DNA from: an uncultured Rhodospirillales bacterium
GTDB taxonomy: Bacteria; Pseudomonadota; Alphaproteobacteria; ATCC43930; CGMCC-115725
Length of the DNA: 64,000 bases
Direction of reading: 5' to 3'
Assembly: GCA_903822185.1 (NCBI GenBank)
Contig: CAIJOA010000004.1
Location: 1-64,000, forward strand
This document shows positions 26,667 through 35,918 of this stretch, piece after piece. Within the stretch, counting starts at the first letter, position 1. Each line of letters begins with the position of its first letter. The position numbers and the translations under genes were made by a program. The notes beneath the pieces are model-generated. The model did not search any database. It was not told where the DNA came from and was given only the letters and a program-made list of their open reading frames with translations.

Positions 26667-27607
26667 GTGCCTTGCGGACGGTTGCGTTTGACCGCGTCTA
26701 GATTGGTCGAATCGACACCCATATAGACGCCGCGTTCCCACTTGCGCTTCAGCGGGTCCTGCACTTTCACCGCCATCTTGCCCACGCCGGCGACTTCGAT
26801 CTCGCAGGTCTCGCCGTCCTGCATGAAGCCCAAGCCTTCATGGTTGGTGCCGCAGGCGATCACGTCGCCGGAATTCAGCGTCATGATCGTCGTGGACCAT
26901 TCGATCAACTCGGGAACACGATGCTCCATGTCGTCGGTGTTGTAGTTGTGGCGCAACTGACCGTCGTTCCAGAAGCGGACGATGACGTCGTTCGGCTCGG
27001 GAATTTCGTCGGCGGTCACGATGCAGGGGCCGATCGGCGCAAAAGTGTCGAACGACTTGCCGGTCCAGGCTGCCGGCGGACCCGAGGGCCAGGTGTGGCG
27101 GCCATTGCCGCGCGCCGACACGTCGATGATGCCGGTATAGCCGAAGACGGCGCTACGCCAGTTGTCGGCTTTCACCATCTTGGCCGGGCCTTTGATCACG
27201 ATCGCGAGTTCGGCTTCGTGCATGAAGGCATAGGGTTCGGTGAATTCGGGCAGCATCACCGTGTCGCCCGGTCCGATGACCGCATCGGGGTTTTTCAAAA
27301 ACATGCTGAGCTTGCGCGGTTCGCGCTGGGCATGTTCCCAGTAATTGGCGATGCAGGCGAGGATCTTGCCGGGGCGCGGCAGCGGTGCGCGCAATTGAAC
27401 CGATTCAAGCGGCTTGGCCTCGCCGCTTTTGGCGGCGCGTTCCAGCGCGGGCTTCAACTGTTCGTAATCGTCGATGATGCCGTTCATCGTGAGCTGCGGC
27501 GTGTAGCTCTTCTTCACGATGTCGGCGATGCTGACGACACCGCGGTCGGTCAAAAGGCCGGGCAGGGTTTCGCCCGTGCCGCCGACCTGGAAAAGAACCA
27601 GTTTCAT
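26663..27607 (-). CDS. Fumarylacetoacetate hydrolase family protein
   Basis: 314 residues. The FAH fold is shown by RPGKILACIANYWEHA (about 78-93), the metal-binding FMHEAELAIVIKGPA (about 127-141), VFGYTGIIDVSARG (about 153-166) and SGDVIACGTNHEGLGF (about 249-264). Members hydrolyse fumarylpyruvate or acylpyruvates or decarboxylate 4-oxalocrotonate after ring cleavage. It is first or last of a minus-strand run with an alpha/beta hydrolase and an SDR (spacings 25 and 8 bases), which suggests one operon 29260 to 26663. RBS GGGGAGG. Confidence 0.9.
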   Translation of the reverse strand: MKLVLFQVGGTGETLPGLLTDRGVVSIADIVKKSYTPQLTMNGIIDDYEQLKPALERAAKSGEAKPLESVQLRAPLPRPGKILACIANYWEHAQREPRKLSMFLKNPDAVIGPGDTVMLPEFTEPYAFMHEAELAIVIKGPAKMVKADNWRSAVFGYTGIIDVSARGNGRHTWPSGPPAAWTGKSFDTFAPIGPCIVTADEIPEPNDVIVRFWNDGQLRHNYNTDDMEHRVPELIEWSTTIMTLNSGDVIACGTNHEGLGFMQDGETCEIEVAGVGKMAVKVQDPLKRKWERGVYMGVDSTNLDAVKRNRPQGT

Positions 27608-27632
27608 TGTATTTGCGCCTCCCCTGGCGGTG

Positions 27633-28475
27633 TTATCGGTCGCGGCGTTGCGCCTCGACCGCCTCGATAAAGCTCATGACCAGCCGATTGTAAAGCGCGG
27701 GTTCCTCGATATTGACCAGGTGGCCGGTTGTCGGAACAACATCCAAACGCGCGCCTGGCAGGACTTCTTTGATGAAATGGCTCGGCTTGACGCAGGGCGC
27801 ATCTTCTTCGCCGAGAACGATCAACACCGGCACCGGCACCGTCATCGCCGCGATGGCGTCGCGATATTCATAAACGGAGCGGCGACGCGACTGCACGCCG
27901 CGCATCGTGTTGGTGATTCCTGTCACCGAACCGCCGATCAATTGCCCGATGAAGGTTTCGTAGCCGGCAGGATTTTTGTCCTTCACCCGAAAGCGCGTCG
28001 GCGATTTGGTGTAATGATCGGCGAGGGCCTGCATGCCCTGATCGAGGGCAAGCCGCGCGAGCTCCTCCATCGCGATGGAATATTCGCCGGGCTTCAGGTC
28101 GGCGCCGCTGCCGATGCTGGTCAGCGTTGCCGAGCGTACGCGGTCGGGATGACGCAGCGCATATTGCAGCACCGATGCAGCGCCCATCGACACGCCGATC
28201 AAATGCGCATCGGCAAGGCCGAGGCCGTCCATCACCGCGCCGATGTCGCTTGCGGCGATATCCTGCGAATAAGCATCGACGGACGGCGGCACGTCCGATG
28301 GCGGATATCCGCGTGCATTGAAAGTGACGCAGCGCCAATCGCTTTTCCACACGGCGACCTGTTCATCGAACGCACGACACGATCCGGCCAGTTCATGCAC
28401 GAAGACGAGCGGCACACCGTCGCCGTGGTTCTCGACATGAAGCGAAACGCCGTCCGTCGTCGTGACTTTGGCCAT
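27633..28475 (-). CDS. Alpha/beta hydrolase (meta-cleavage product hydrolase-like)
   Basis: 280 residues. Catalytic triad visible: Ser in GVSMGAAS (about 93-100), Asp in VLGEEDAP (about 224-231), His in TTGHLVNIEEP (about 251-261). The oxyanion segment reads VHELAGS, where HG is usual. Such hydrolases cleave C-C bonds of ring-opened aromatics or ester/lactone bonds. It sits between a FAH-family gene and an SDR gene, which supports a catabolic role. Substrate unknown. Confidence 0.88.
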   Translation of the reverse strand: MAKVTTTDGVSLHVENHGDGVPLVFVHELAGSCRAFDEQVAVWKSDWRCVTFNARGYPPSDVPPSVDAYSQDIAASDIGAVMDGLGLADAHLIGVSMGAASVLQYALRHPDRVRSATLTSIGSGADLKPGEYSIAMEELARLALDQGMQALADHYTKSPTRFRVKDKNPAGYETFIGQLIGGSVTGITNTMRGVQSRRRSVYEYRDAIAAMTVPVPVLIVLGEEDAPCVKPSHFIKEVLPGARLDVVPTTGHLVNIEEPALYNRLVMSFIEAVEAQRRDR

Positions 28476-28483
28476 GGCCGCCT

Positions 28484-29260
28484 CTAATGCGATTGGTTGC
28501 GGGCGATGGCGCCGCCATCGGCGCTGACAGTCGTGCCGCTGATATAGGCGAGGTCCGAGGCGAGAAACGCGACCAACGCACTGATCTGATCGGGCCGCTG
28601 CGGCCGGCCGAACGGCATGGTCGGAAAGCGTTCCTGCCAGCGATCTTCGACACCATAGAGCCGCATGGAACGCCGTTTGCCCTGTTCGGCAGTGCGTTCG
28701 GTCAAGACGGCACCCGGATTGACGCCGACGACGCGGATTTGGAAATCGGGACTGGTGCCGCCCAGCGCCTGGGTTATCGCCATCAAGGCGGCGTTGGCGG
28801 CCGATCCGCTGATGAAATTGTAATCGGGCCGCTCGCCCGCCGCGCCGATGATGTTGATGATCACGCCCGACTTCTTTTGCTTCATCCGTTCGAAATAGGC
28901 GCGGGTCAGGTCGATGAAGCCGAAGACTTTCAGCTCCCAGGTATCGCGCCAGGTCTTGTCGCTGATCTCGTCGATCGTGCCGCTAGGGATCGCACCGGCA
29001 TTGTTGACCAGAATATCGATATCGCCGCAGCGCTCGACTAGTTCGGCACGCTGTGCCGGGTCGGAAAGGTCGAGGCCGAACGCTTCGACATCCGCGCCCA
29101 CCGCCCGCAATGTCGCTTCGGCTTTGTCCAATCGCTCGCCGGGACGTGACGCGAGCCGCACGGCGACGCCCTCGGCCGCGAAACGCTCCGCCACCGCGAA
29201 GCCGATGCCGCGCGATGCGCCGGTGATGAGGGCCTTGCGGCCGGTGAGTTTCAAATCCAT
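28484..29260 (-). CDS. Short-chain dehydrogenase/reductase with atypical active site
   Basis: 258 residues from the ATG at 29260, which has a GGGAGA site; the open frame runs further upstream into repeat sequence. The NAD(P) motif is TGASRGIG (about 14-21) and NNAGAIPSG is near 87-95. At the catalytic position the protein reads YNFISGSAANAAL, so the canonical Tyr-x-x-x-Lys is not present. Relatives with a similar GAAGERPD segment exist, so this may be a subgroup feature. First gene of the probable three-gene operon with the hydrolase and FAH genes. Confidence 0.87.
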   Translation of the reverse strand: MDLKLTGRKALITGASRGIGFAVAERFAAEGVAVRLASRPGERLDKAEATLRAVGADVEAFGLDLSDPAQRAELVERCGDIDILVNNAGAIPSGTIDEISDKTWRDTWELKVFGFIDLTRAYFERMKQKKSGVIINIIGAAGERPDYNFISGSAANAALMAITQALGGTSPDFQIRVVGVNPGAVLTERTAEQGKRRSMRLYGVEDRWQERFPTMPFGRPQRPDQISALVAFLASDLAYISGTTVSADGGAIARNQSH

Positions 29261-29332
29261 CGCGAGGTTTCTCCCTTGAAGGGAATGTTGTCGCGCATCG
29301 TGTGTAACGGGGCAAGGCTGGCATAAGCAGTC

Positions 29333-29429
29333 CGAGCCCTTCGACAGGCTCAGGGTGAGGAAAAATAGTGCGCTGCATTGGTCATGCAATTTTCGATTTC
29401 ACCTCACCCTGAGCCTGTCGAAGGGCTCG
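29333..29429. repeat. Palindromic intergenic repeat, family C (CACCCTGAGCCTGTCGAAGG)
   Basis: Arms CGAGCCCTTCGACAGGCTCA and its exact complement about 60 bases on, with related spacer sequence. A second copy is at 55103-55199. It lies in the 256-base region between the divergent SDR and ThDP genes. Confidence 0.9.
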
Positions 29430-29516
29430 TGATGTTTGTGCAATGAACCTACCTCGCGTTGACCCATCCATCCCCCACGCCTAAAAATCCTGCATAAGTT
29501 CATAGGGAGACGGGCG

Positions 29517-31247
29517 TTGAGCAAGAAAACCATCGCGGTCGATAATGTCGCCGAGGCCTATCTCAACCTGATGGCGGAACGGGGCGTCGAATATTTCTTC
29601 GCCAATGGCGGCACCGATTTCGCGCCGATCATCGAGGCGCTGGCCGCGATCAACGCCAAGGGCACGACACCGCGGATGAAGGTCATCTCGGTCGGGCACG
29701 AGAATGTCGCGACTTCGATGGCGATGAGTTACTACCTCCATACCGGCAAGCCACAGCTCGTCATGTTCCATGTGAATGTCGGCACGGCGAACGGCATCAA
29801 CGCGCTGATCGACGCCGCACGCGACCGCGTGCCGATCATCTTCACTGCCGGCCGCACCCCGATCACCGAAAGCGGCATGAAAGGCTCGCGCGACACCGCG
29901 ATCCACTGGCAGCAGGAAATGTTCGACCAGGGCGGCATGGTGCGTGAATTCTGCAAATGGGATTACGAGCTGCGCAATGGTGAACAGCTTGAAGCGGTGA
30001 TCGACCGCGCGATCGAAATCGCGACGACCGAACCCTGCGGTCCGGTCTATCTGACGCTGCCGCGCGAAGTGATGGCGCAAGAACTCAAGAGCTTCACCTT
30101 CGAAGCAAATCCCCGCCGCGGCTTCGGCACCCAGCCAGGTCCGACGGCCGACCAGATCGAACTGGCGGCTGGCTTCCTCGCCAAGGCGCAGCGGCCGGTG
30201 ATCATTGCCCAGGGCGCGACCCGGCTGGCCGCCAGCGCCCCGGCTATTGCCGACTTCGCCGAAAAATATGCCGTGCCGGTGGTCGAGTTCCGCACCAACG
30301 TCAACGTGCTCTCGACCGATCATCCGATGCTGGCCGGCTTCGTGCCCGGTCCCTTCATCAAGGATGCCGACGCGATTCTCTGTATCGAAGCCGATACGCC
30401 CTGGATCCCGACACAGCACGGCAATCCGCCGGACGATTGCAAGGTCGTGCATCTCGGCGTCGATCCGCTGTTCCAGCGTATTCCGATCCGCAGTTTCCCT
30501 TGTGACGCGGCGATAATCGGAACGCCGGCCCTGGCTCTGCCGCTGCTCAGCAAGGCGATGGAGGCAAAGGCGGACAAAGCCGTCATCGAAGCCCGCCGCG
30601 CCCGCATTCTCGCAACGCGCGAAAAGGCCAAGATCGAAGTGAAGGCGAATGTCGAACGCGCCTCGAAAGACACGCCGATCAATCCGGTCTGGGCCGCGCA
30701 TTGCATCAGCGAGGCCAAAGGCGACGAATCCATCGTCGTCAATGAATACACGCTGATCCTGCGCTATGCGCAATTCAAGGAAGCACGCACCTGCTTCGGC
30801 CCGCCGGGCGCGGGTGGTCTTGGCGTCGGCGTCGGTTCTGCCATTGGCGCGAAGCTCGCCAACCCGGATAAGACGGTCATCGCTACGCTGGGTGACGGCT
30901 CCTACATGTTCGGCAATCCGACGGCGGGCCACTATGTGCTCAGCGCGCTCAAGCTGCCGGTGCTGTTCATCGTCTTCAACAACGGCATGTGGGAAGAAGT
31001 CGAAGGCTCGGCCCTGCGCGTCTTCCCCGACGGCCACGCTGCCCGCGCGAACCAGGTGCCGGTGGCGCAGCTCGGTCCCAATCCGAACTACGAACATCTA
31101 ATGGCGGTCTATGGCGGCTACGGCGAGCGGGTGGATCATCCGGATCAATTGCCGGGTGCGTTGCAGCGTGCGCTTCACGCGGTGCGCGTCGAGAAGAAAC
31201 AGGCGCTGATCAACCTGATCGTGGGACGCCGCGCCGCGGCACCTTAA
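29517..31247 (+). CDS. Thiamine diphosphate-dependent enzyme, acetolactate synthase-like
   Basis: 576 residues. TTG start at 29517 with a clear AGGGAGA site (29504-29510). PYR domain: FFANGGTDFAPIIEALAAIN (about 22-41) and VGHENVATSMAMSYY (about 60-74). PP domain: ATLGDGSYMFGNP ... FIVFNN, the ThDP/Mg motif (about 461-490). The N-terminal loop has GGTD where related enzymes have a P-G motif, so it differs from the copies at 14136 and 33531. Likely a 2-oxo acid decarboxylase or carboligase of a catabolic route. Confidence 0.9.
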   Translation: MSKKTIAVDNVAEAYLNLMAERGVEYFFANGGTDFAPIIEALAAINAKGTTPRMKVISVGHENVATSMAMSYYLHTGKPQLVMFHVNVGTANGINALIDAARDRVPIIFTAGRTPITESGMKGSRDTAIHWQQEMFDQGGMVREFCKWDYELRNGEQLEAVIDRAIEIATTEPCGPVYLTLPREVMAQELKSFTFEANPRRGFGTQPGPTADQIELAAGFLAKAQRPVIIAQGATRLAASAPAIADFAEKYAVPVVEFRTNVNVLSTDHPMLAGFVPGPFIKDADAILCIEADTPWIPTQHGNPPDDCKVVHLGVDPLFQRIPIRSFPCDAAIIGTPALALPLLSKAMEAKADKAVIEARRARILATREKAKIEVKANVERASKDTPINPVWAAHCISEAKGDESIVVNEYTLILRYAQFKEARTCFGPPGAGGLGVGVGSAIGAKLANPDKTVIATLGDGSYMFGNPTAGHYVLSALKLPVLFIVFNNGMWEEVEGSALRVFPDGHAARANQVPVAQLGPNPNYEHLMAVYGGYGERVDHPDQLPGALQRALHAVRVEKKQALINLIVGRRAAAP

Positions 31248-31257
31248 GCAAACTTGG

Positions 31258-31337
31258 TCGTCACCCCCGCGAAAGCGGGGGTCCATTTATCAGCGCGCTC
31301 GTTGTCACATGGATTCCCGCTTTCGCGGGAATGACGA
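31258..31337. repeat. Palindromic intergenic repeat, family B
   Basis: Arms TCGTCACCCCCGCGAAAGCG and CGCTTTCGCGGGAATGACGA around a 30-base spacer; close copy of the element at 19751 in inverted orientation. Confidence 0.9.
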
Positions 31338-31351
31338 GGTTTAAACGCGTC

Positions 31352-32545
31352 TTAAATCTTCACCATCTCGGGCCAGGGATTGCCGAGCCGCACCTGTCCA
31401 TAAGGCGCAGCGGTCACGTCCCAGACGATCGCGATGTGCTGCAGGATCGCATGCACGTCGCGCCAAGCGCGTTGCACAGGGTCCGTGGTGACGAGGCCAC
31501 GCCCGCCCAACAGCGGGAAGATCGTATCGACGCATTGCCCCAATAGTTCGGCGGCGAAACAGATATTGATGCGCCAGTTGGCGCGCTCCAGCAGCGGGAT
31601 GTCTTCGCCCGATCGATAGAGCCGGTTGATGTTCTGCGTCGTCTGCAACAGCAACGCCTCGGCGGCATTGGCGTTGGCTGAGGCGCGGGCGATGCGAAGC
31701 TGCACGCTCTGCTGCTCGGCGATCTTCACCTGGCTGATCGCTTTGCGGTCGGAGAGGCCGGCGACGACGAGATCGAGCGCACCCTGTGCCGCGCCCAAAG
31801 CCGCGCCGATGAGATTCATCGGAAACGCTGCGAACAATGATATCTGATAGATGTGCCCCGGATTGACCGCCGATCCGGGCGTCGGTCCGCCGCGCAATTT
31901 GCTGAATGACAGAATGCGGTGCGCCGGCACGAACACTTTATCGACGACGATGTCGTTGCTGCCGGTGCCGGCGAGGCCGGACACATGCCAAGTGTCTTCG
32001 ACCTTCGCCTTCACCCCGTCAAGCGGCAGGGTCACGAACACGGCGTCCGGCGGGCCTTTGCCGTTCGCCGGCGGCAACATGCCGAACAACTGCACCCACT
32101 GGCAAAGGTCGGAACCGCTCGAAAATTTCCAGCGGCCCGAGACGGTGACGCCGCCCTCGGCCGGTTCGAGCTTCATTTCCATCGGCGCGAAGGACGAGGA
32201 CATCAGCGTGCCGTGATCTTTGCCCCAGACATCTTTCTGGGCTTCGTCGGGATACATGCCGAGGATCCAGGCATGGCAACCGACGACGCTCGACACCCAG
32301 GCGCTCGAGGGGCAGCCGCGGCCCAGTTCGGCGGCGACGCGCATCTGCACGCCGTAATCCATTTCAAAGCCGCCATAGCGTTTCGGCTGCAGGATGCGGA
32401 AGAAGCCGGCGTCCTGAAACAGCTTGGCGGTTTCGGCGCTGACGCGGCGGTTCTGCTCGGTTTCGCGCGCCTTCTGCCGCAGGACGGGGGCCAAGTCCCG
32501 CGCCCGCGCAATAAGGGTTTCTACGGAGGGTATCGGGTCTGTCAT
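31352..32545 (-). CDS. Acyl-CoA dehydrogenase-fold flavin monooxygenase (HsaA-like)
   Basis: 397 residues from the ATG at 32545, which has a GAGGGA site; the frame is open 10 codons further. The fold is acyl-CoA dehydrogenase, but GCPSSAWVSSVVGCHAWILG (about 70-89), GRWKFSSGSDLCQWVQLFG (about 126-144) and GTGSNDIVVDKVFVP (about 186-200) are typical of the HsaA/two-component hydroxylase branch, which hydroxylates phenols with reduced flavin. The usual acyl-CoA dehydrogenase catalytic Glu context is not seen. It is divergent from a VOC dioxygenase gene, so hydroxylation followed by extradiol cleavage is a reasonable guess. Confidence 0.83.
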   Translation of the reverse strand: MTDPIPSVETLIARARDLAPVLRQKARETEQNRRVSAETAKLFQDAGFFRILQPKRYGGFEMDYGVQMRVAAELGRGCPSSAWVSSVVGCHAWILGMYPDEAQKDVWGKDHGTLMSSSFAPMEMKLEPAEGGVTVSGRWKFSSGSDLCQWVQLFGMLPPANGKGPPDAVFVTLPLDGVKAKVEDTWHVSGLAGTGSNDIVVDKVFVPAHRILSFSKLRGGPTPGSAVNPGHIYQISLFAAFPMNLIGAALGAAQGALDLVVAGLSDRKAISQVKIAEQQSVQLRIARASANANAAEALLLQTTQNINRLYRSGEDIPLLERANWRINICFAAELLGQCVDTIFPLLGGRGLVTTDPVQRAWRDVHAILQHIAIVWDVTAAPYGQVRLGNPWPEMVKI

Positions 32546-32657
32546 TGGGGCTCCCTCGATCTCATATAGCGGCATGCCGGCTTATCGCCGACTTGATTGC
32601 ATTAGACGGGGCGTTGAAAGTAAGGTCAACGCCATTCGCCAAGGGGAGGCACGGGCC

Positions 32658-33518
32658 ATGAAGATCACACGCATTGAATCATTGACGTTCGGTGTCGAAG
32701 ACGTCGCCGCCAGCGCACGCTATTACGACGATTGGGGTTTGACCGGCGTCGAGAAGGGCGCGACCGGCAAGGATTACGTCCTGCCCTCGGGTCAGACGGT
32801 AAAGCTTCGCAGCCTTAGCGATTCATCGCTGCCGGCGGCCATCGAAGGCGGCTCGACCCTGCGCGAATGCGTCTGGGGCGTCGATGGCAAAGCGACGATC
32901 GAAGAGATCGGCGCCGAACTCGGCAAGGACCAGAAGCTGACGCTCGACAGCAGCGGCGTCTTGCACGGCAAGGACCCCTGGGGCATGCCGATCGCCTTCC
33001 AGGTCGAAAATGCGCAAGACGTGAAGGCCGGTCCCGACCGGCTCAACCGCCCCTTCATGCCGGCCGAACGCGTGACGCCGACCCGCATGGGTCATGTCGT
33101 CTTCTTCGTGCCGAAAGACCGCGCGCGCGAGATTTCGGACTTCTATACCGACCGCCTGCAGTTCCGTTTGAGCGACCGTTCCGGCGGCCTCGGCGATTTC
33201 ATGCGTTGCGCCGGCGCCAAGGACCATCACAACCTGTTCCTCCTGGCGGCAAAGCCGGTCGGTGGCTTCAACCATGTCGCCTTCGAAGTGAACGGCTTCG
33301 ACGAAGTCCTTCAGGGTGGCAAGCATATGAAGGACAAGGGCTGGAAGCCGGCGACCAAGCTTGGCCGCCACATCCTCGGCTCGAACATCTTCTGGTATTT
33401 CGACAATCCGGCCGGCGGCAATACCGAATATTTCGCCGACATGGATCTGATGGACGACAATTGGGAACCGCGCGTCTGGGAAAAACATCCCGGCTGGGCC
33501 CATTGGGAAATGGACTGA
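32658..33518 (+). CDS. Type I extradiol dioxygenase (VOC), two-domain, intact metal site
   Basis: 286 residues from the ATG at 32658, with GGGGAGG upstream; the long open frame before it overlaps the divergent gene. The N-terminal module (1 to about 125) lacks ligands. The C-terminal module has His in RMGHVVFFV (about 144-152), His in GGFNHVAFEV (about 201-210) and Glu in GGNTEYFADM (about 254-263), the His-His-Glu iron site of catechol 2,3-dioxygenases. It should cleave a catechol-like ring. A ThDP gene follows 12 bases on, probably in one operon. Confidence 0.88.
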   Translation: MKITRIESLTFGVEDVAASARYYDDWGLTGVEKGATGKDYVLPSGQTVKLRSLSDSSLPAAIEGGSTLRECVWGVDGKATIEEIGAELGKDQKLTLDSSGVLHGKDPWGMPIAFQVENAQDVKAGPDRLNRPFMPAERVTPTRMGHVVFFVPKDRAREISDFYTDRLQFRLSDRSGGLGDFMRCAGAKDHHNLFLLAAKPVGGFNHVAFEVNGFDEVLQGGKHMKDKGWKPATKLGRHILGSNIFWYFDNPAGGNTEYFADMDLMDDNWEPRVWEKHPGWAHWEMD

Positions 33519-33530
33519 TCCTCACCCATC

Positions 33531-35186
33531 GTGAGCGATAACGACAATAAGAAGAGCATGACCACGGCGGATGCCGTGGTCGGCTCGCTCACGGCGAACG
33601 GCATCGACAAAATCTTCTGCCTGCCGGGCGTTCAGAACGATCAGTTGTTCGTCGCCCTACACGGCGCGCAGGACCGGATTCGGGCAATCCATACGAGACA
33701 CGAACAAGGCGCCGCCTATATGGCGCTGGGCGCGGCGATGGCGACCGGTAAGCCGCAGGCTTATGCCGTGGTGCCGGGGCCGGGCTTTCTCAATTCCACC
33801 GGCGCGCTCTGCACCGCTTATGCCTGCAACGCACCGGTTCTCGCGATCACCGGCCAGATTCCGCAAGCGCTGATCGGGCGCAATCTCGGCATGCTGCATG
33901 AATTGCCGGATCAGCTGGGCGTGATGCAGCGCCTCGCCAAATGGGCCGAGCGCATCCGCGCGCCGCACGAAGCGCCGCATATCATGAACGAGGCTTTCCG
34001 CCAGATGATCTCGGGCCGGCCGCGTCCGGTCGCGATCGAATGTCCGCTCGATGTCTGGGGCAAGTCCGCGATGCTGCCGCCACCGAACGTGATCGAGCCC
34101 GACGAACTGCCGGTCGATAGCGACGCGATCGAGGCGGCGGCCAAGCTGCTCGGCAACGCGCAGAACCCGCTGATCATCATCGGCGGCGGCGTCATGGAGG
34201 CCAGCGCCGAACTCGCCGAGATCGCCGAGATGCTGCAGGCTCCGGTCGGGGCGCATCGCTCGGGCATCGGCGCGCTCGACAGCCGCCATCCGCTCAGCGT
34301 CTCGGTTCAGCCGGCGATGCAGCTATGGGCCGACGCCGATGTCGTGCTCGCCGTCGGCACGCGCTTCCAGATGCAACTGATGCAATGGGGCACCGACGCT
34401 GGGATGAAGATCATCCGCATCGACGCCGATCCCGAAGAACCCGCGCGCTTCCGCCGTCCCGATGTCGGCATCGTTGCCGATGCGGCCGTGGCGTTGCGCG
34501 CGCTGATCGACGCGCTGCCGAAACACAACAAGCGGCGTCACTCGCGTCACGGCGAGATCGCGACGATGAAGGCGAAGTATTTTGCCGAATCGACCGAGGC
34601 CTTCGCGCCGCAGGCCGGCTTCATCGCCGCGATGCGCGAGGCCTTGCCCGAAAACGGCATCTTCGTCGATGAAGTGACCCAGGTCGGCCATGTCATCCGG
34701 CTGTTCTGGCAAGCCTATGCGCCGCGCAGCTTTTTGACCCCGGCCTATCAGGGCACGCTCGGCTGGGGCGTTGCCACCGCGCTCGGCGCCAAGGCGGCCT
34801 GTCCCGACCGGCCGGTGCTGTGCATCGCCGGCGACGGCGGCTTCATGTTCAACGTGCAGGAACTGGCGACGGCGGTACAGCATCGCCTGCCGGTCGTGTT
34901 CGTGCTTTTCAACGACAATGCCTACGGCAATGTCCGCCGCATGCAGGTCGAGGATTACGGCAACCGCGTCATCGCCAGCGACCTGCGCAATCCCGACTTC
35001 GTAAAACTCGGCGATGCTTACGGCTTGCGGTCGATGCGCGTCTCGACGCCGGATGCCCTGCGCGATGCGATCCACAAAGGCTTCGCCTCGGGCGAGCCGA
35101 CCCTGATCGAAGTCCCGGTCGGCGAAATGCCTAGCCCCTGGGGACTTCTGCGCTTCCAGAAGCCGATCAGGCCGAAAGCAAAGTAA
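33531..35186 (+). CDS. Thiamine diphosphate-dependent enzyme, acetolactate synthase-like
   Basis: 551 residues. IFCLPGVQNDQLFVALHG (about 24-41) and the THP-type AIHTRHEQGAAYMALGAAMA (about 46-65) mark the PYR domain; LCIAGDGGFMFNVQELA and VLFNDNAYGN (about 430-465) form the ThDP motif. The start is GTG at 33531; an ATG at 33558 is an alternative, and neither has a strong RBS. It follows the VOC dioxygenase gene by 12 bases. Third ThDP paralogue of the window; the RHE motif is the most acetolactate synthase-like of the three. Confidence 0.9.
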   Translation: MSDNDNKKSMTTADAVVGSLTANGIDKIFCLPGVQNDQLFVALHGAQDRIRAIHTRHEQGAAYMALGAAMATGKPQAYAVVPGPGFLNSTGALCTAYACNAPVLAITGQIPQALIGRNLGMLHELPDQLGVMQRLAKWAERIRAPHEAPHIMNEAFRQMISGRPRPVAIECPLDVWGKSAMLPPPNVIEPDELPVDSDAIEAAAKLLGNAQNPLIIIGGGVMEASAELAEIAEMLQAPVGAHRSGIGALDSRHPLSVSVQPAMQLWADADVVLAVGTRFQMQLMQWGTDAGMKIIRIDADPEEPARFRRPDVGIVADAAVALRALIDALPKHNKRRHSRHGEIATMKAKYFAESTEAFAPQAGFIAAMREALPENGIFVDEVTQVGHVIRLFWQAYAPRSFLTPAYQGTLGWGVATALGAKAACPDRPVLCIAGDGGFMFNVQELATAVQHRLPVVFVLFNDNAYGNVRRMQVEDYGNRVIASDLRNPDFVKLGDAYGLRSMRVSTPDALRDAIHKGFASGEPTLIEVPVGEMPSPWGLLRFQKPIRPKAK

Positions 35187-35195
35187 AAATACAGT

Positions 35196-35290
35196 TCGTC
35201 ACCCCCGCGAAAGCGGGGGCCATTTATCGGCGTATTTGTGGTGACATGAAGTCCCGCTCCTGAGTTTGTCGAAGGGCGCGGGAATGACGA
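35196..35290. repeat. Family B repeat with an inserted family C fragment
   Basis: Begins as family B (TCGTCACCCCCGCGAAAGCG) and ends GCGGGAATGACGA, but the right arm is interrupted by CCTGAGTTTGTCGAAGGGC, which resembles the arm of family C. It looks like a chimera of two repeat families. Confidence 0.7.
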
Positions 35291-35301
35291 TGTAGAAAAA
35301 A

Positions 35302-35439
35302 CCTCTCCGCGTTTATGGGGAGAGAGGGGTCCGTTGCGCAGCAATGGGAGGGTGAGGTGTGTGTCGAAGGCACGATCTCACTTGTTCAGCAACCCACCTC
35401 ATCCCAACCCTCTCCTCCCGCAAGCGGGCGGAGAGGGGG
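35302..35439. repeat. Compound palindromic repeat, family D
   Basis: Close to the element at 5301-5437 in order of parts and in the inner segment (GGGTGAGGTG ... CACCTCA). With the preceding repeat it fills the 283-base gap between the ThDP gene and the Rap1a/Tai-like gene; no gene is seen there. Confidence 0.85.
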
Positions 35440-35469
35440 TAACAACTAATTGGGACGGGCTAGACCAAT

Positions 35470-35838
35470 CTAATTCGCGGCAAGCGAGGCCTGTCCTGCC
35501 GGGCAATATTTTTCTGAAATTGCTGAATGGACTAGCGATGCGGCTCCATCTCGACTGGCTGGATGGCTTCTTAGATAATCGACCACAATATCGCGCAATA
35601 CCCCAAGATTAAGATGCTCAGGGCTACAAGCTGGGCGATGCAAAAGCTCACGCGCCAGCGATAATTCATCGAACACGCCTTGGATGAAACCTGCGCACAG
35701 AGCTGTGCCGCTTGCACCGTTAGCATTGGTACAGTCGTTGAGTAATTCATCCGGAAGCATAAAGCCAACTACGTCATCGCTCGCCCAGGATGTCCCTGTG
35801 GAACTAAGAATAATCAAAATCGTCAAAATCTTTCGCAT
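35470..35838 (-). CDS. Small secreted Rap1a/Tai-like protein
   Basis: 122 residues with a signal peptide (MRKILTILIILSSTGTSWAS, cleavage near residue 19). The mature part fits the Rap1a/Tai immunity-protein family: ELLNDCTNANGASGTALCAG and FIQGVFDEL (about 31-59), LGVLRDIVVDYLRSHPASRD (about 78-97) and a C-terminal EKYCPAG, with conserved cysteines. Known members protect against type VI amidase effectors, but many alphaproteobacterial relatives are not linked to a toxin. Base composition is lower in GC than the neighbours, and no effector gene is visible beside it. RBS GGGGGAT. Confidence 0.72.
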   Translation of the reverse strand: MRKILTILIILSSTGTSWASDDVVGFMLPDELLNDCTNANGASGTALCAGFIQGVFDELSLARELLHRPACSPEHLNLGVLRDIVVDYLRSHPASRDGAASLVHSAISEKYCPAGQASLAAN

Positions 35839-35918
35839 GTTATCCCCCGAAAGACTGTTTCCATGAAAGGGCCTACTTTGCGCAAACCACTTTTATGCGC
35901 AGTGGGATTTGAAATCCC

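Noticed and set aside
29481-31097. 538-codon minus-strand frame opposite the ThDP gene
   Set aside because: Shadow of the ThDP enzyme; no motif and biased composition.
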